Below are positions 43,301 to 55,884 of a DNA stretch of 64,000 bases, piece by piece (within the stretch, counting starts at the first letter, position 1; each line of letters opens with the position of its first letter). The notes under the pieces were generated by a model. The model made no database searches. It had not been told where the DNA came from and was given only the letters and a program-made list of their open reading frames with translations. Source of the stretch: Asterias rubens (Eukaryota; Echinodermata; Asteroidea; Forcipulatida; Asteriidae); contig NC_047073.1 of NCBI RefSeq assembly GCF_902459465.1, forward strand, positions 9,115,036 to 9,179,035, in the 5' to 3' direction. The position numbers and the translations under genes were made by a program.

Positions 43301-46300
43301 AAGCACCACTGAACTGTAGAAGCAGCAGAGTTGTGCAAACGTGTGTGCCTGTCGGTGTGGCCAACTACTATCTTGAAAGTGTGACGACCAAATGATCCAA
43401 GAGTTAATGGTTGGGTAAGCATTTTATTAAGTGAAATCTTGTTAATGTGGCGCTGGTAGTCTGTCTTACCGGTGTCCTACCTTACATGATTGACAAACTA
43501 TTTCAACTTTCTCGATCTCCGACCAAAAAAAGAAACCTAAGAAAGAAAGGATTTAGTTGCCTGTTGAAGTCTTTGGGGGCCTGTATCAAAAGTGTCAAGG
43601 ACTGAGGACCATTGCACTTTTTTGCACATTTTTTACCTGATCATTTTGTTATCCTAAGTTGGTACCCGTCTCTCTATACTGTTCCTGTGTAAACGGGTCT
43701 ACTTTTTGAGCAACTTCTCTACACTGGACATCCTCTTCTGATCTGAGGGAGCCTCTGAACTTGACGGATGACGGAGACTTCTACCCAGATGTTGGTGCGA
43801 GGGTCGGAGAAACGAGATTCTGAACATGGCTATTCACATTTTAATCAGGTACTCAGTCTTTTACATTGGTTTCACTTGTGTTAAGAAGTTTTGACTGTAT
43901 CAAAAGGAGATATCAAAGATGACATTGGGATTGTGTAGGAAGTTAACAGGGTCCTTTATAGAAGAAACATCGTCGCTTAGATAGATGCCGTTGTGCATTA
44001 GGTAATTGTAACTGGTTCAATTCTCAGCCACAGTAGGTTGTATGTACACTCCTTCGTCAGTTAGAATAGTGTTTAGATTTTAGATTTAGTTAAAACTCCT
44101 GCTGAACTGGTTGACAATATTCAGTCTATGACGTTAACTATTGGTCTATTTCAGTGACCAATTAACTAGGTTGTTCATTGTAGGTTTTGAGTGGTCAGCT
44201 TTATGACAGATTCTACAGTAGGTATGTTAACGACAATCAGTTGAGGAAATGATTTACAAATGATGTTGACCAATAGACATTGCTTTTTTAACAAATACTG
44301 CCACTGTGGTGCGCATGATTTGTATACATTTTTCATAAACGTAGTAGTTTAGCTGCAGTAGGTGTTTTCAATCCTTCAGGGTATTAATTATTGATAATTG
44401 TGAACAGTTTTTACAACTGGTTAACCCTTTTCCAGCTGAACATGGGGACGACACTCAGGCGATTTACAAACACTCACAAAATGTGTTCAGCTGCAATGTT
44501 TGAATCTTGTCTCTCTAGTTATTTAGGCTGTTAAAGTGACAAAGACACTAATATTTTGACAGGTTCTAAAAAGAGTTGGCAAGTTTAAGATATGTAACCC
44601 GTAGAACTGTTGGGAACAAATGCAACCTACTAGTTTTTTGTCAGTACAACAATTGTATTTTTTTTTTTTAAAGATCTCTTTGAAACGAGACAAATTTTGT
44701 GCGATGTCCATCAATTATTTTAATTCTTTTATGGTTAACATGAGAATGTCTCAACATGTACAACAGCGAAGTTTACAATGGATCAAACTAGGTGTTTAGT
44801 AGCGTATTAGCAGTATTAGTGTAGACTTATTCAGTTAAATAACCTGGCTAGTTAGTTAAAGGAAGCATAAACACTAGTCCAGTATTAGTGTAGAATTATT
44901 AAACAAATAACTCAATTAGTTATTTCTCAATTTGCTTGTTAGCTTGATTTTGTTATGCCAAAAAGACACAGCAGGAATAGGTAATCTAAATAAGACGTCA
45001 CTTTGTTACTTTAGTCATGCACTGTTTACAGAATCACAGGTGTCTTTCTAGATGGAAAATACATCCAAGTTATCAGCGATCTTATCATCACTGATAAAAC
45101 CTTAGTTTTCCGACATCGACATCAGATTCATTTTTTTTTTTATTCAAAAACATTGCAGTTTATAATTGGTACGAAATCATTAGTTTGCAGTGGTTGGTTG
45201 CAGATTTACATGAAGTTAATCAGTAGGAGTAGTTGTTGATCCTAGATGTTCAATACTTTATTGGGACTTCATCAGCAATTTGTAGTTCCGTAGGATTTGA
45301 AACTTTGTTGTACTTAACTTAGGATCTTATCGTCACTGATAAAACCTTAATTTTCCGACATCGACGTCGGACTCATTTTTATGCAAAAACATTGTAATTT
45401 ATAATTGGTGCGGAAATCACTAGCATGCAGTTGTTGGTTTGCAGGCTTACATCAAGTTAATCAGTAGGAGTAGTTGTTGATCCTAGATGTTCAATACTTT
45501 ATTGGGACTTCATTAGCAATTTGTAGTTCCATAGGAATTGAAACTTTGTTGTACTTAGGAGTTTAGAATTTGTTTAGAGATAGGTTAGGGTTTTTTTTTT
45601 AAGATTTTTTTTTTCCTCAGTCTAGTTATCCTTCATAAACCCAATGTCATCTACAATATCTCCTGTAATGATACTCAATGCAATGAAGATGCAAATCTGA
45701 TGTTTGTGTATAACCTCACTTTTGACTTTGAAATTTGACTTCATTTGAACGTGTAATCACACACACTGTTGAAATGTTGCGATGTTTTAACAAATCCAAA
45801 ACTTATGAAGAAGTGTAGTACTTCTAATGCAAGTGAAACCAATACATTCCTGAGTATGCTGTTAATTTTGAAAAGAACATGCGAATTTTAGTTCTTTTTT
45901 TTGTGCTTGTTGTTCAAGTTCAGCCGCCATGTTGGAATCTTGTTTCTCTGATCAGCGCATCATCATCTGGGTTGAAGTCTTCGTTATTCTGATGGTACAG
46001 GACTCAATCGGTGAAAGCGTCCTTTTACACTTCAACCAAAATTCAAACTTGAAACTTTACTCCAAGAACTTAGCGACGTGTTTGCCCGAACAGGGGGAGA
46101 CGTCCGATGGTACACTTGATACAGATTCATCAAACATTTTAAAGGGCAACATAATCCTTTCCGACTTTTGTTTTGAACTTTGAAAGTTTGTTTTTGGCTT
46201 CGAACTTTTAAAAAACAATCTTTTTAGTTTGTCAATCATGTAAGGCAGGACATTGGTAAAACAGACTATCAATGAAACATTAACTTGATTTAACTTAATA

Positions 46301-46423
46301 AAATGCTTTCTTTCCATTAATACTTAGATCATTAAGTCGCTTCACTTTCTAGATAGTAGTTGGCCACACCGACCGGTACACACGTTTGCGCAACTCTGCT
46401 GCTTCTACAGTTCAGTGGTGCTT
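43301..46423. mobile_element. 3.1-kb block bounded by ~81-bp inverted repeats
   Basis: AAGCACCACTGAACTGTAGA to GTGTGGCCAACTACTATCT (43301-43381) recurs inverted at 46343-46423 with a few changes. No transposase was recognised between. A short open stretch near 43745-43822 (LREPLNLTDDGDFYPDVG) was noted only. Confidence 0.6.
45078..45560. repeat. ~243-bp tandem duplication
   Basis: CACTGATAAAACCTTAGTTT, AATCAGTAGGAGTAGTTGTT and GATCCTAGATGTTCAATACT occur twice in the same order. Confidence 0.9.
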
Positions 46424-46743
46424 AAAAAAAATCAAAAAATCCCTTAAAAAACGCCTTTTTTTATATAGACTAAGTCAGCCAAAAATATTTCTCGTGCCGT
46501 TGTACGGTTCGAAATTAACTGCGTAAAAAGTTTGGCCCTACCCCCCTATTATTAAAATCATGATCAACCAAATGCACCCCCTATAGGGATGCAGAAGAGA
46601 CTGTATCCCATAGCAATGTACACCAACAAAGTAATCAACTAGAAATTTGCACATGACACTTATACAAGGCGTCAAATTCAAATTACCATTAGATTGTATT
46701 GCTAGGTACATCAAAATGGAATGCAGCCCCTTATTAAAGGTAT

Positions 46744-47166
46744 CGTCTTATAGCTTGTTGTGACTTTAAAGAACAATAAAATGAAGTCCCATTGTGGACT
46801 TAGTCATTTTTTGAGCAGAAACTCATAGTCAATGTTTGTACTTAGTCTTTTTTGGGACTTAGTCGTTTTTTTGACAAAAACACATAGTAATTATTGACTT
46901 TCTGTGTCCTATTGTGGACTTAGTCATTTTTTGACAAAAACACTGGCCATTGTTTGTACTTAGTCTTTTTGTTTTACTTAGTAATTTTTTGAGAAAAACA
47001 CTTAGTAATTTTTTGACCAATACACTAGCCATTGTTTGTACTTAGTAATTTTTTGAGCAGAAACTCGTAGTCAATGTTTATACTTAGTCATTTTTTGACT
47101 CTTTGTGGACTTCAAAAACTTTCCAAGATTGAGATCATAAAGTCACAAAACAAGCTATAAGATGCG
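46744..47166. mobile_element. MITE with internal minisatellite
   Basis: Ends CTTATAGCTTGTTGTGACTT and AAGTCACAAAACAAGCTATA are inverted. The interior is an irregular array of ACTTAGTCATTTTTTGA words. Confidence 0.8.
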
Positions 47167-47169
47167 GCC

Positions 47170-48310
47170 TTTTCAGAAGATACAACATTGGTAGTTACGC
47201 TGTTGTGAATTGAACTTATAAGTTTAATGCGGGAATTTAGTGAACATGCATTACCTTCAATTTTGGTTAGCATGCAAGTAAACATTCATCTAAATGTCCA
47301 CTTGATGTAAAAACTGTATTGGGTTAAACAATAAATAAAGAAATTTGTTTTGAAAACGCTGCAAGTTTGAGATAAAGTTTTTTGTGTCAAAATTTGTGCA
47401 CTCTATATGCAGTATATGAATACCAATGTTGTACATTCTTTATAAGTAAGAAATAGAACCTGTAAACCATAAAGGAGTCAAATTTAATTAGATTTGTTTG
47501 AAAAGATACAAAAAACGCTTTGATTCTGTAAATATTCTGAGTTCTTGTAAGGTGAAGAAAAAGCACGAAACAAATATTTTGCAAGTTTGCAGAAACCAAA
47601 AAGTTAATTCATGAAACTAGTTTTTTTGTTAGCCATGTAGACTCCTTTTGGATAAAACAGGTTACATTTCATCCTTGGTTGATCATTTATATTTCTTAGC
47701 TATGGTTGTCATTTGCCAGCTGATATTTCTTCTCGGATATTTTGGGGGTTTAAGTTGAATTTTGAAACTACACATTTTCAATAATTTTAATAAAAAATAG
47801 TATGAATTGAAAGCTGTATTTGATTTTACAAATACAATTTTTGAATTGTGGCACTTAAAAAGTGCATTACAAAAAAAAAACATTTTGAAATAATTTCAAT
47901 GAGGTTTTCAAACAGTAATAATACATCAACTGGCATAATTTCCAACCATCAATTTAAGCAACTATCAAAATGAATAGTAAGGAAGCAACAGGAGTGCCAA
48001 AGCACCCACAAAAACAAAAACATTTTTAATTAAAACATCAAGGAAACATAACATACAACATAGTCATAATCAAGTTCTTGAGGTTGGGGTGTCTAACAGT
48101 GTGGATGCACTAATTGAGTGTTATTGTTTTCTTTCTTTGGAAGACATTTAAAGTTTGTTCAAATAAAGTCTTGAAAATTCAAATAAACAATCTAGTCTGG
48201 TTTGCTTATTATTTTCTGATGAATCCTAATATTTTGACAATTATTGGTTCTATGAATAGCTTATAACTCTGATGTTGGTGTTGATGAATTAATTAAAAAT
48301 AACTTTTAGA
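47170..48310. other. No gene recognised
   Basis: AT-rich unique sequence without exon signatures or complete repeats that I could identify. Confidence 0.35.
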
Positions 48311-48319
48311 AAATAATTA

Positions 48320-48690
48320 AGGTTTGGGATAATTTTGGTATTATCAAACAACAGTCTCCTCACTTGGTGTGCCTCAATAAATGCATGAATAACAAACCAA
48401 TGGAAGTTTTGGCTAAAATGGTCATCAGAGTTGAAAACAAATTATGAAAGAAAACCCAATATTCCATGCATGAAATTGTGTGCTTTTAGATGCATGAGAA
48501 AAGCTGTATGCCTGAAGCCTTCCTCAGATTCAAACTTTTGGGTGTGAAAAAAAATTACCACTTTCCCTAAAACTACATTTTAGTTTAAAAGGTGTTTTTC
48601 CAACAACATTTTTGTAATATGACCAGTGCTCTAACGTTTTCATGGTAATTAGTTTTTGGAGTAACTACCATGTATCAGATAAACTGTACT
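48320..48690. repeat. Old, diverged family A copy
   Basis: CAGTCTCCTCACTTGGTGTG, ATGCATGAATAACAAACC, GAAATTGTGTGCTTTTAGAT keep family A order with many substitutions. Confidence 0.6.
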
Positions 48691-49790
48691 GCTATTTAAT
48701 AGAATGCTTTATTATCAAACTAATTTTTTTCTCTCAAAATCCTTGGGGGCTGACCTAAATGAAAGTTTGTAATAGAAATTTAACTGATTCTTCGGAGGCC
48801 CCACAAAAAAAGGAGTCTTAGGAGAAAAAAAAAGTATGAGAGAAAGTTTGGCAAAAGTGTAAATTATTCTGGCACTACAGCTAGTAATAGAAAATGATAC
48901 ATTTTGGTTGCCTTACAGAATGGTTGAGGCAGCATACACTTGATGAAAGGGAAACATCAGATTCCACGAACTCTGAAAAAGAACAAAATTATATTTAGAG
49001 TATGGATGTAAATTAGTGTTCATACAAATGAGGGGATATAGAAAGCATAAGGCATTGGGAAAATTACTTCAGGACAGCATGTTCAGGGGCCTTTAAATTG
49101 TCTCCACATACACATGACATGTACATAGCCCAGATTGGACTCCTCCGATGCAGGCAACGCGACGGAGTCCCGTACCAATGCGAAAATTTTTACAGTGGCA
49201 CTGACTGACGTCCTACCAGGGCTAGACATGTGCAGTACTTCATGTCGTCAAATCTAATTCCCAACACACAAGAAAACAATTTGAAGACAAATATGTGCAC
49301 CCAGTGATTTTACTCTTTTAGTCTTAAAACTTGCATTGAAGGAGTTGAAGAAACAAAAAACGTATAGTGTAAAGCGTCAGAATTCATCAGCAAAATCGAT
49401 GTGGATCTATCCGTCCCTAACAATATTTTCCTCACTTGTATTGAGCGAGAATTCAGTGGTTTATGAACATTTTAACACAATCTATGTTTCTTCGAATTTG
49501 TCTTGGGTATCATAAGCTGACAATGATTTGACTGTTACATATTGCCAAGACAATCTTGTCTTAGAAAACCCCTCAAATTTCCTCTTTTGCATTAACACAT
49601 GAATCATTTACCTGATTAAGAAGATTCTATCAACATCCGTGCAGTTCTCATCGTGGAAGTTGTTGAGTTTTGATGTCGGTTTTCGATGTAAATAGTTGCA
49701 GAAAATATGTTTTTTCTCCACACACACACGTGGAACACACGATGCCCGCGCTCAGAAAGAAAATGGCCGCGGGGAGTAAAGGGGTTCATC

Positions 49791-49890
49791 AACCTCGTTC
49801 CCAGGGGCGACCGATCTCGGCGCACCATTTTGTCCTTCTCTCGGCCCCATACCCAGCGGCCAGTCTAAAGCAAGGCGCTGGGGACGAGGT
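49791..49890. mobile_element. 100-bp GC-rich MITE
   Basis: AACCTCGTTCCCAGGGGC and GGCGCTGGGGACGAGGT are inverted ends of a short element. Confidence 0.6.
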
Positions 49891-49895
49891 AACAT

Positions 49896-49933
49896 TTTTT
49901 TCCCAGCATGCCTTGCCCGATGTGCATGCGCGT
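49896..49933. promoter_or_regulatory. ZNF143-like and NRF1-like promoter motifs
   Basis: TTTCCCAGCATGCCTTGCCC closely matches the core of the ZNF143/STAF site. GTGCATGCGCG just downstream resembles NRF1 sites. The surrounding GC-rich stretch (49740-49960) in AT-rich DNA looks like a promoter, possibly bidirectional; no adjoining coding exon was identified. Confidence 0.5.
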
Positions 49934-50780
49934 GATGTAGTACGAACGGCATTATTTTATTGGCTGAAATTTGAAAGAATCATAGGGGGCGAGGCCAGCA
50001 CTTTTCTCAACTTTTGCCTATTTTTTTCAGGTGCAATGTTGTGCTCTTTATGATGCAGTAAGGCTTTTCTGAAGCCTTTGTTATGAAACAGAAACCAATA
50101 ATAATATTTGAAGCAATAATTAGGAAGTTGTTATTTTTTATTTTTACTGGAAAGTTGGGGTGAAACTTTAAAAACTATAAGGGGTAAAGTCCAGCAATTT
50201 TATCATTAAGCCTTATGATTTTTTTCAAGGGAAAAGTTCACAGGCTATTTTTTTGAGCAAAAAGTTCACAAGGCCTTACGATTTTTTTTGAGCGAAAAGT
50301 TCACAAGGCTATTTTTTTTTTCGAGCAAAAAGTTAAAAGGCTAAAATAACCTTATGATTTTTTTTGAGCGGAAAGTTCACAAGCCTTGTGATTTTTTTGG
50401 AGCTAAGTTTACAAGGCTTTAGCCCGTGATTTTTTCAGAGCGAAAAGTTCACAAGACCTTATGATTTTTTTGAGCAAAAAGTTCACAAGGTTAAGTTTAC
50501 AAGGCTTTAGCCATGTGATTTTTTTAGAGCGAAAAGTTCACAAGGCCTTATGATATTTGTTGAGCAAAAAGTTAAAATGCGATATAGCCTTATGATTTTT
50601 TTCGAGCAAAAAGTTCACAAGGCCTTGTGATTTTTTTCGAGCGAAAAGTTCACAAGGCCTTATGAATTTTGTCGAGTGCTAAGATCACAAGGCCTTATGA
50701 TTTTGTTTCGAGCGAAAAGTTCACAATGATTTTTTTCGAGCGAAAAGTACACATTGGAGCGAAAAGGCCTTATGATTTTT

Positions 50781-51175
50781 TTAAAGGCACTGGACACTAT
50801 TGGTAATTGTCAAAGACTAGCCTTCACAGTTGGTGTGTCTCAACGAATGCATAAAATAACAAACCTGTGAAAATTTGAGCTCAATCGGTGGTCGAAGTCG
50901 CGAGATAATAATGAAAGAAAAAAACACCCTTGTCACGAAGTTGTGTGCATTTAGATGGTTGATTTCGAGACCTCCAGTTCTAAACTTGAGGTCTCAAAAT
51001 CAAATTCGTGGAAAATAACTTCTTTCTCGAAAACTATGGCACTTCATAGGGAGCCGTTTCTCACAATGTTTTTTACCATCAACCTCTCCCCATTACTTGT
51101 CACCAAGAAAGGTTTTATGCTAATAATTATTTTGAGTGATTACCAATAGTGTCCACTGCCTTTAAAGCAAAAAGT
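50781..51175. mobile_element. Family A MITE, copy 13, inside a minisatellite
   Basis: AGGCACTGGACACTATTGG ... GTGTCCACTGCCT with TTAA at both sides, placed within TTTTTT/AAA minisatellite units. Confidence 0.9.
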
Positions 51176-51272
51176 TTAAAGACTCATGATTTTTCGAGCA
51201 AAAAGTTCACAAGGCCTTATGATTTTTTTCGAGCGAAAAATTAACAAAGCTATAGCCTTATGATTTTTTTAG

Positions 51273-51418
51273 AGTCCCGTTGGACTGGTCGACACGAGAG
51301 CTAAGAATTATACCACAACGACGAAGACTGGTGGGCAACGGACTGCCGCATGGCCAGGCTGCAGGATGCTATGCTGCCCAGCCACCGGTCACGCCCGACT
51401 ATATATAATTATATAGTC
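51273..51418. other. GC-rich foreign block in AT-rich minisatellite
   Basis: GTCCCGTTGGACTGGTCGAC through CAGCCACCGGTCACGCCCGA, then ATATATAATTATATAG. Composition differs sharply from both sides; origin not recognised. Confidence 0.45.
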
Positions 51419-51914
51419 TTGTGATTTTATTTCGAGCGCAAAGTTCACAAGGCTATAGCCTCGTGGGTTTTTTCGAGCGAAAAGTTTACAAGGCTAAGTT
51501 ATCAAGATAAAACAACAGGACTTTACCCCTTGTCGATTTTTTTAATGTTGGGCTAAAATTTGATAAAACAACTGGACTTATGACCCCTTGTGATTTGTTT
51601 TCCTTCAATTTTTAGCCCAAAATTGATAAATATGTTTGAGATTTTGTAAAATTTTGCCCTCAATAAACATAGACTTACACTTTGGAAAAGAATCTGCCAT
51701 GGGGGAACCCTTTGTAAATTTTTGAGGTTTTAATAATACAACCTGAAAATTCAGTGTTACTTTTCGACAAGTGTTTTCCTTTAATCAAATATTGTCAAAT
51801 TGTGGCCTCTATTGAGTCCTACTTCTTTGCCTTACTACGGAAGAAAAACAAAGCTTGTGCTATAGAGTCCGCACTAACTACCTTAGCTTCGATCCCTCCA
51901 CGGTAGACTGGGCC

Positions 51915-53250
51915 CCTGTCTACAGCCGTAAAGGTTTCACACTCACGTGCTCACTATTTTGTCAGTATTTTTCCCTAAAACTTGGTTCATAGATCCACAC
52001 TTGAAGATGCTGTCAACCCAAAAGTTTCTACTGCTGCTCACATTTTACAGATGTTCTGTTCCGTTCTGTATTTGGCCTAAGATTGCACCACAGAGCATCT
52101 AGAATGCAAAATTTTCCAGGGCCTTTAAGCGGGCCCGGACCTATGCCGTAAAGGTTTTACACTCGCGTGCTCACTCTTTGACAGTATTTCCCCCTAAAAC
52201 TTGGTTCATAGATCCGTACTTGAAGATGCTGTCAGCCCAAAAGGTTCTACTGCTTCTCACATTTTTACAGACGTTCTGTTCCGTTCTGTTTGCCTCTTAT
52301 TGGCCTAAGATTGCACCACAGAGCATCTAGAATGCAAAAATATTCTCCATGTCGTTAAGGTTTCGCACTCGTGAGCTCACTTTTTGACAGATTTTCCCCA
52401 TAAACTTGGTTCATAGATCCGCACTTGAAGATGCTGTCAACCCAAAAGGTTCTACTGCTGCTCACAATTTACAGATGTTCTGTTCCGTTCCGTTTGCCTC
52501 TTATTGGCCTAAGATTGCACCACAGAGCATCTACAATGCAAAAAATATTCTGGGCCCTTAAGCGGGCCCGGACCCATGTCGTAAAGGTTTCGCACTCGTG
52601 AGCTCACTCTTTGACAGATTTTCCCCATAAACTTGGTTCATAGATCCACACTTGAAGATGCTGTCAACCCAAAAGGTTCTACTGCTGCTCACATGTTACA
52701 GCTGTTCTGTTCCGTTCTGAATGCCTCTTATTGGCCTTAAGCATCTAGAATGCACAAAGCATCTAGAATGCAAAATTTTCCCGGGCCCCTAAGCGGGCCC
52801 GGACCCATGCCATAAAGGTTTCGCACTCGTGAGCTCACTCTCCGACAGGTTTACCCCCTAAAACTTGGTGCATAGGTCCGCACTTGAAGATGCTGTCAAC
52901 CCAAAAGGTTCTATACTGCTGCTCACATTTTACAGATGTTCTGTTCCATTCTGATAGATTTGCACCATAAAACTTGTGTCTTAGGTCTGGTGATGTTAGG
53001 AATGAAACGCCGTCTGAGCATTAGAATGCAGAAGCACTATGGATATAACGAAGCTATAATTGAGTTGCTTTTTAGGTACAATAACCATGATAGCAAGAAT
53101 AGGTGCATCATAGCTTGGAAAAGGCACTAAATTCCAACATCTGAGAAGGGGAAACATCACCCCTCATATTCACTAGATTGCAACAGAGAGCACCTACGGG
53201 CTAAAAACAATTCCAGGGCCCTAAAGCGGGCCCCGGACCCCACGCCGTAA
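51915..53250. repeat. ~220-bp tandem satellite, about 5-6 units
   Basis: CTTGAAGATGCTGTCAACCC, CACCACAGAGCATCTAGAAT and GCGGGCCCGGACCCATG recur near 52000, 52225, 52425, 52650 and 52880. Confidence 0.92.
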
Positions 53251-53299
53251 ATGTTATGTCCCCCCCCCCAACACTTCAAGACGGATTGACGCCCCTGAT

Positions 53300-53690
53300 T
53301 GGGCCACTACAGTATGTCACTATTGGCCCCGAATTGGCCTGTTAACCGGCCAGTTATGGCCCACTTCTAGCAGAAGGTTGGCCCCAATCCTCTTTGCACA
53401 TTGGCATGTAATCGGCCCAGTACAGTTTTAAGCACACAGTATGTACAGGCCCATCAATAACGCTCGTGCCGACGCTGGCGCTTCTAAATCTCTATTGGGC
53501 CATTATAGCATGCCACTATTTGGCCCAGAATTGGCCAGCTACTGGCCAGACAAGGCCCACAGGTTGGCCAACATACTTTTTGCACAGTTACAGTACATAA
53601 CTCACACAGTACAGGCCCAATAACGTTCATGATGATGCTGGCACTTCTGTATTAGGCCAACACATGTCTCTAGTTACTGGCCAGATTGTT
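53300..53690. repeat. TTGGCC-rich degenerate repeat
   Basis: Repeated TTGGCCC/GGCCCA words and two units of GTACAGGCCCA-ATAACG. Confidence 0.6.
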
Positions 53691-53807
53691 CAGTGTGTAA
53701 TTAAAAGATAAATTAATTAAATCGACAACTAATAATGCACAACTAAACACGAGTAGATAAACAAACAATTCAAACATCCTACAGCCAGAAAGGTTTATCA
53801 TTTTTGC

Positions 53808-54585
53808 CATGGTGTGCATGCAGCTACAAAACCAGCTTTGCCCAAAAAAGGTTTTCTATATCATTTTTTCCAAAATGGTGTGCAGCTAGCTACAAACCAG
53901 TATTGGCCGGCTCAATTGATATTTTCTACCATTAATTTGCCAGAAGAATACGCCCTCCTAATATTCATGCATGACGTCATAATTCTTACCAAAAATGAGA
54001 CTATAGCTAGGCGCACGTCCGCCCACCACTTGCAGTGGCTGCGCCGTAAACCAATGGCCTCGTTTTGGGTTAGATTTGTGACGTACTCATGCTAAGAGAG
54101 GCGCATGGTGTGCCGCTACAAAACAAGTATCGACACAGAAAAGGTTTTCTGTACACCATTATTTGACAAAATGGTGTGCAGCAACAAAACCAGTATTGGC
54201 CCATTAGAGGTTTTCTACATGTTTGCCTAAAATGGTGTGCTGTTAAAAAAAAAAGTAGTAGGGGGCCTATCCCAGAAAAGATGTTCTATACCACTCGCCA
54301 AATAATGGTGTGCATGCTACACAAAACCAGTATTGGCAAGATTCGCCCACAAAAGGTTTTCTATGCCATATTGCCAAAAATGGTGTGCTTGTCCAAGTAT
54401 GGTTTTCTAACATAATTGCCCAACAAAATGGTGCGTCACTACAAAACCAGTATTGGCCCAGTGTAGAATTTCTACCACTTTTTCCCAAAAATGTTGGGCC
54501 GCTACAAAACCAGTATTTTGCCAACCTATAGATTGTTTACCATTTTTGCCGAATAATGGTGCACACGTACCTCTACCAAACCAGG
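53808..54585. repeat. ~60-bp degenerate tandem repeat, ~12 units
   Basis: Recurring ATGGTGTGCAGCTACAAAAC, CAGTATTGGCCC and AGGTTTTCTATACCATTTT; interrupted around 53950-54105 by unrelated sequence. Confidence 0.9.
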
Positions 54586-54702
54586 GGTGGATTTCACAAA
54601 GAGTTAAGACTAGTCTTATCTCGAGTGAGGACGATCATCTCAACTCATCTCAACTAGCCTTATTTAGGAACTAGTCACAGTTCTTTGTGAAATCGACCCT
54701 AG
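54586..54702. mobile_element. Family B foldback, copy 5
   Basis: GTGGATTTCACAAAGAGTTA and CTTTGTGAAATCGACCC inverted ends. Confidence 0.82.
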
Positions 54703-54873
54703 GTATCTTGCGTTTCCGAAAGTAATTTCATTTGATACAATTTGGAGGCGTGCAGTGACGTAAGCGTCCAATACATGTTTCTAGGTGACGTTTGGCTGCC
54801 GTACTTTCCCCATGTACACACAGGTGATTGACATGCTCGAGGCAACCGTCTCTGTCGCGCGAGCCTCGAAGTG

Positions 54874-55171
54874 TGACGTCAGCAGATGTTCTGGCTAAAG
54901 TTGCAACTTAAAATAATCTTGCCGGATGAGGGCGCTATGAGGTCAAAATCCAAACGGGTGCCTTTCTCATATAACAACGCACAACCAACGATACATTTAG
55001 GGAAACCAGACTTCTATATACTTGTGCATAACATTAGGATTTTTTCACGGTGTTGTTGTGAAGTTACCGCAATCTAGCGGTCACGAAATGGTAGATTCTC
55101 TTTTTGAAGCTGACTGGGAGCTCAATCACTAATTATGTCACCTTGGACTTAATGAAGGCACGATCAGCACT
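54874..55171 (+). promoter_or_regulatory. PIK3R4: Possible PIK3R4 promoter and noncoding first exon
   Basis: A perfect CRE palindrome TGACGTCA lies at 54874-54881 in a locally GC-richer stretch. A good donor (CACT then GTGAGT) at 55171/55172 could splice to the acceptor at 56345 just before the PIK3R4 start codon. Transcription is not shown by sequence alone, so this is inference. Confidence 0.35.
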
Positions 55172-55179
55172 GTGAGTAC

Positions 55180-55880
55180 ATAAGCATGACAAGATTACGT
55201 CTGAAAGTAAAATTATGGAAAACTTGCTCTTGTTTGTTGTGTTGTGGACTGTGTCACTCAGTCTTGTGTGTTCAATCATGTTCCTCCTCCCTTTTTATTT
55301 TAAAAACTTAAGTTGTATTAAAATTTTGTAGATAGTAAAATTAATCAATCATAAATATATACACGTCTATACATTATGTTGCAGAAATCACAGTAATATT
55401 ATGCAATGATGTGGAAGAAGCTAGAAGGACCGTGTCCTATTTTTTGACATAAGTGATAAAATAGTTACGTAGTTACAGTTACGCTGTCCTGTGTGTTGTA
55501 GTACCCCCATGGATGGTTGTTTATGGTTAGCATGCCATGGTTATCCCAAGAAGTAACATTCTTCTTCATCTTCTTTCTTCCGTGTAACTGTAAGTACAGA
55601 CTCAATTACATGAGTAAAAGCAAACTGCACACACATGAGGATGCTGTACTCCTTTTTCTAAATTTTGACAGTGCATCTATACTATAGTCAACACATTATC
55701 TATCTAGCAGTTGTGACGCGCGTCCTTTTACAGCCAGACACTTATCTGTTGTTCCTGATTTGGCTGGCAGCATATTGTGCCAAAACACCTTGTATTGTAA
55801 ACCATTTATGGTGCTATTTTAAATGAAATAGGTCTTGTATTGGTAATACACCCGTACTTCAAATTATACTGAGCACTTTA
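55180..55880. other. Unique sequence, probable PIK3R4 5' intron
   Basis: No repeat or ORF is supported. If the noncoding first exon is real, this is part of the leader intron. Confidence 0.35.
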
Positions 55881-55884
55881 CACT

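Larger units (their letters stand above)
50180..51530. repeat. ~35-bp minisatellite, split by a MITE and a GC-rich insert
   Basis: Units such as GAGCGAAAAGTTCACAAGGC followed by CTTATGATTTTTTT, irregularly repeated. Interrupted at 50781-51175 (family A) and ~51273-51418 (unrelated GC-rich block). Confidence 0.9.

Noticed and set aside
43745..43822. Short open stretch LREPLNLTDDGDFYPDVG
   Set aside because: It looks protein-like but is only ~26 codons with no acceptor or family match.
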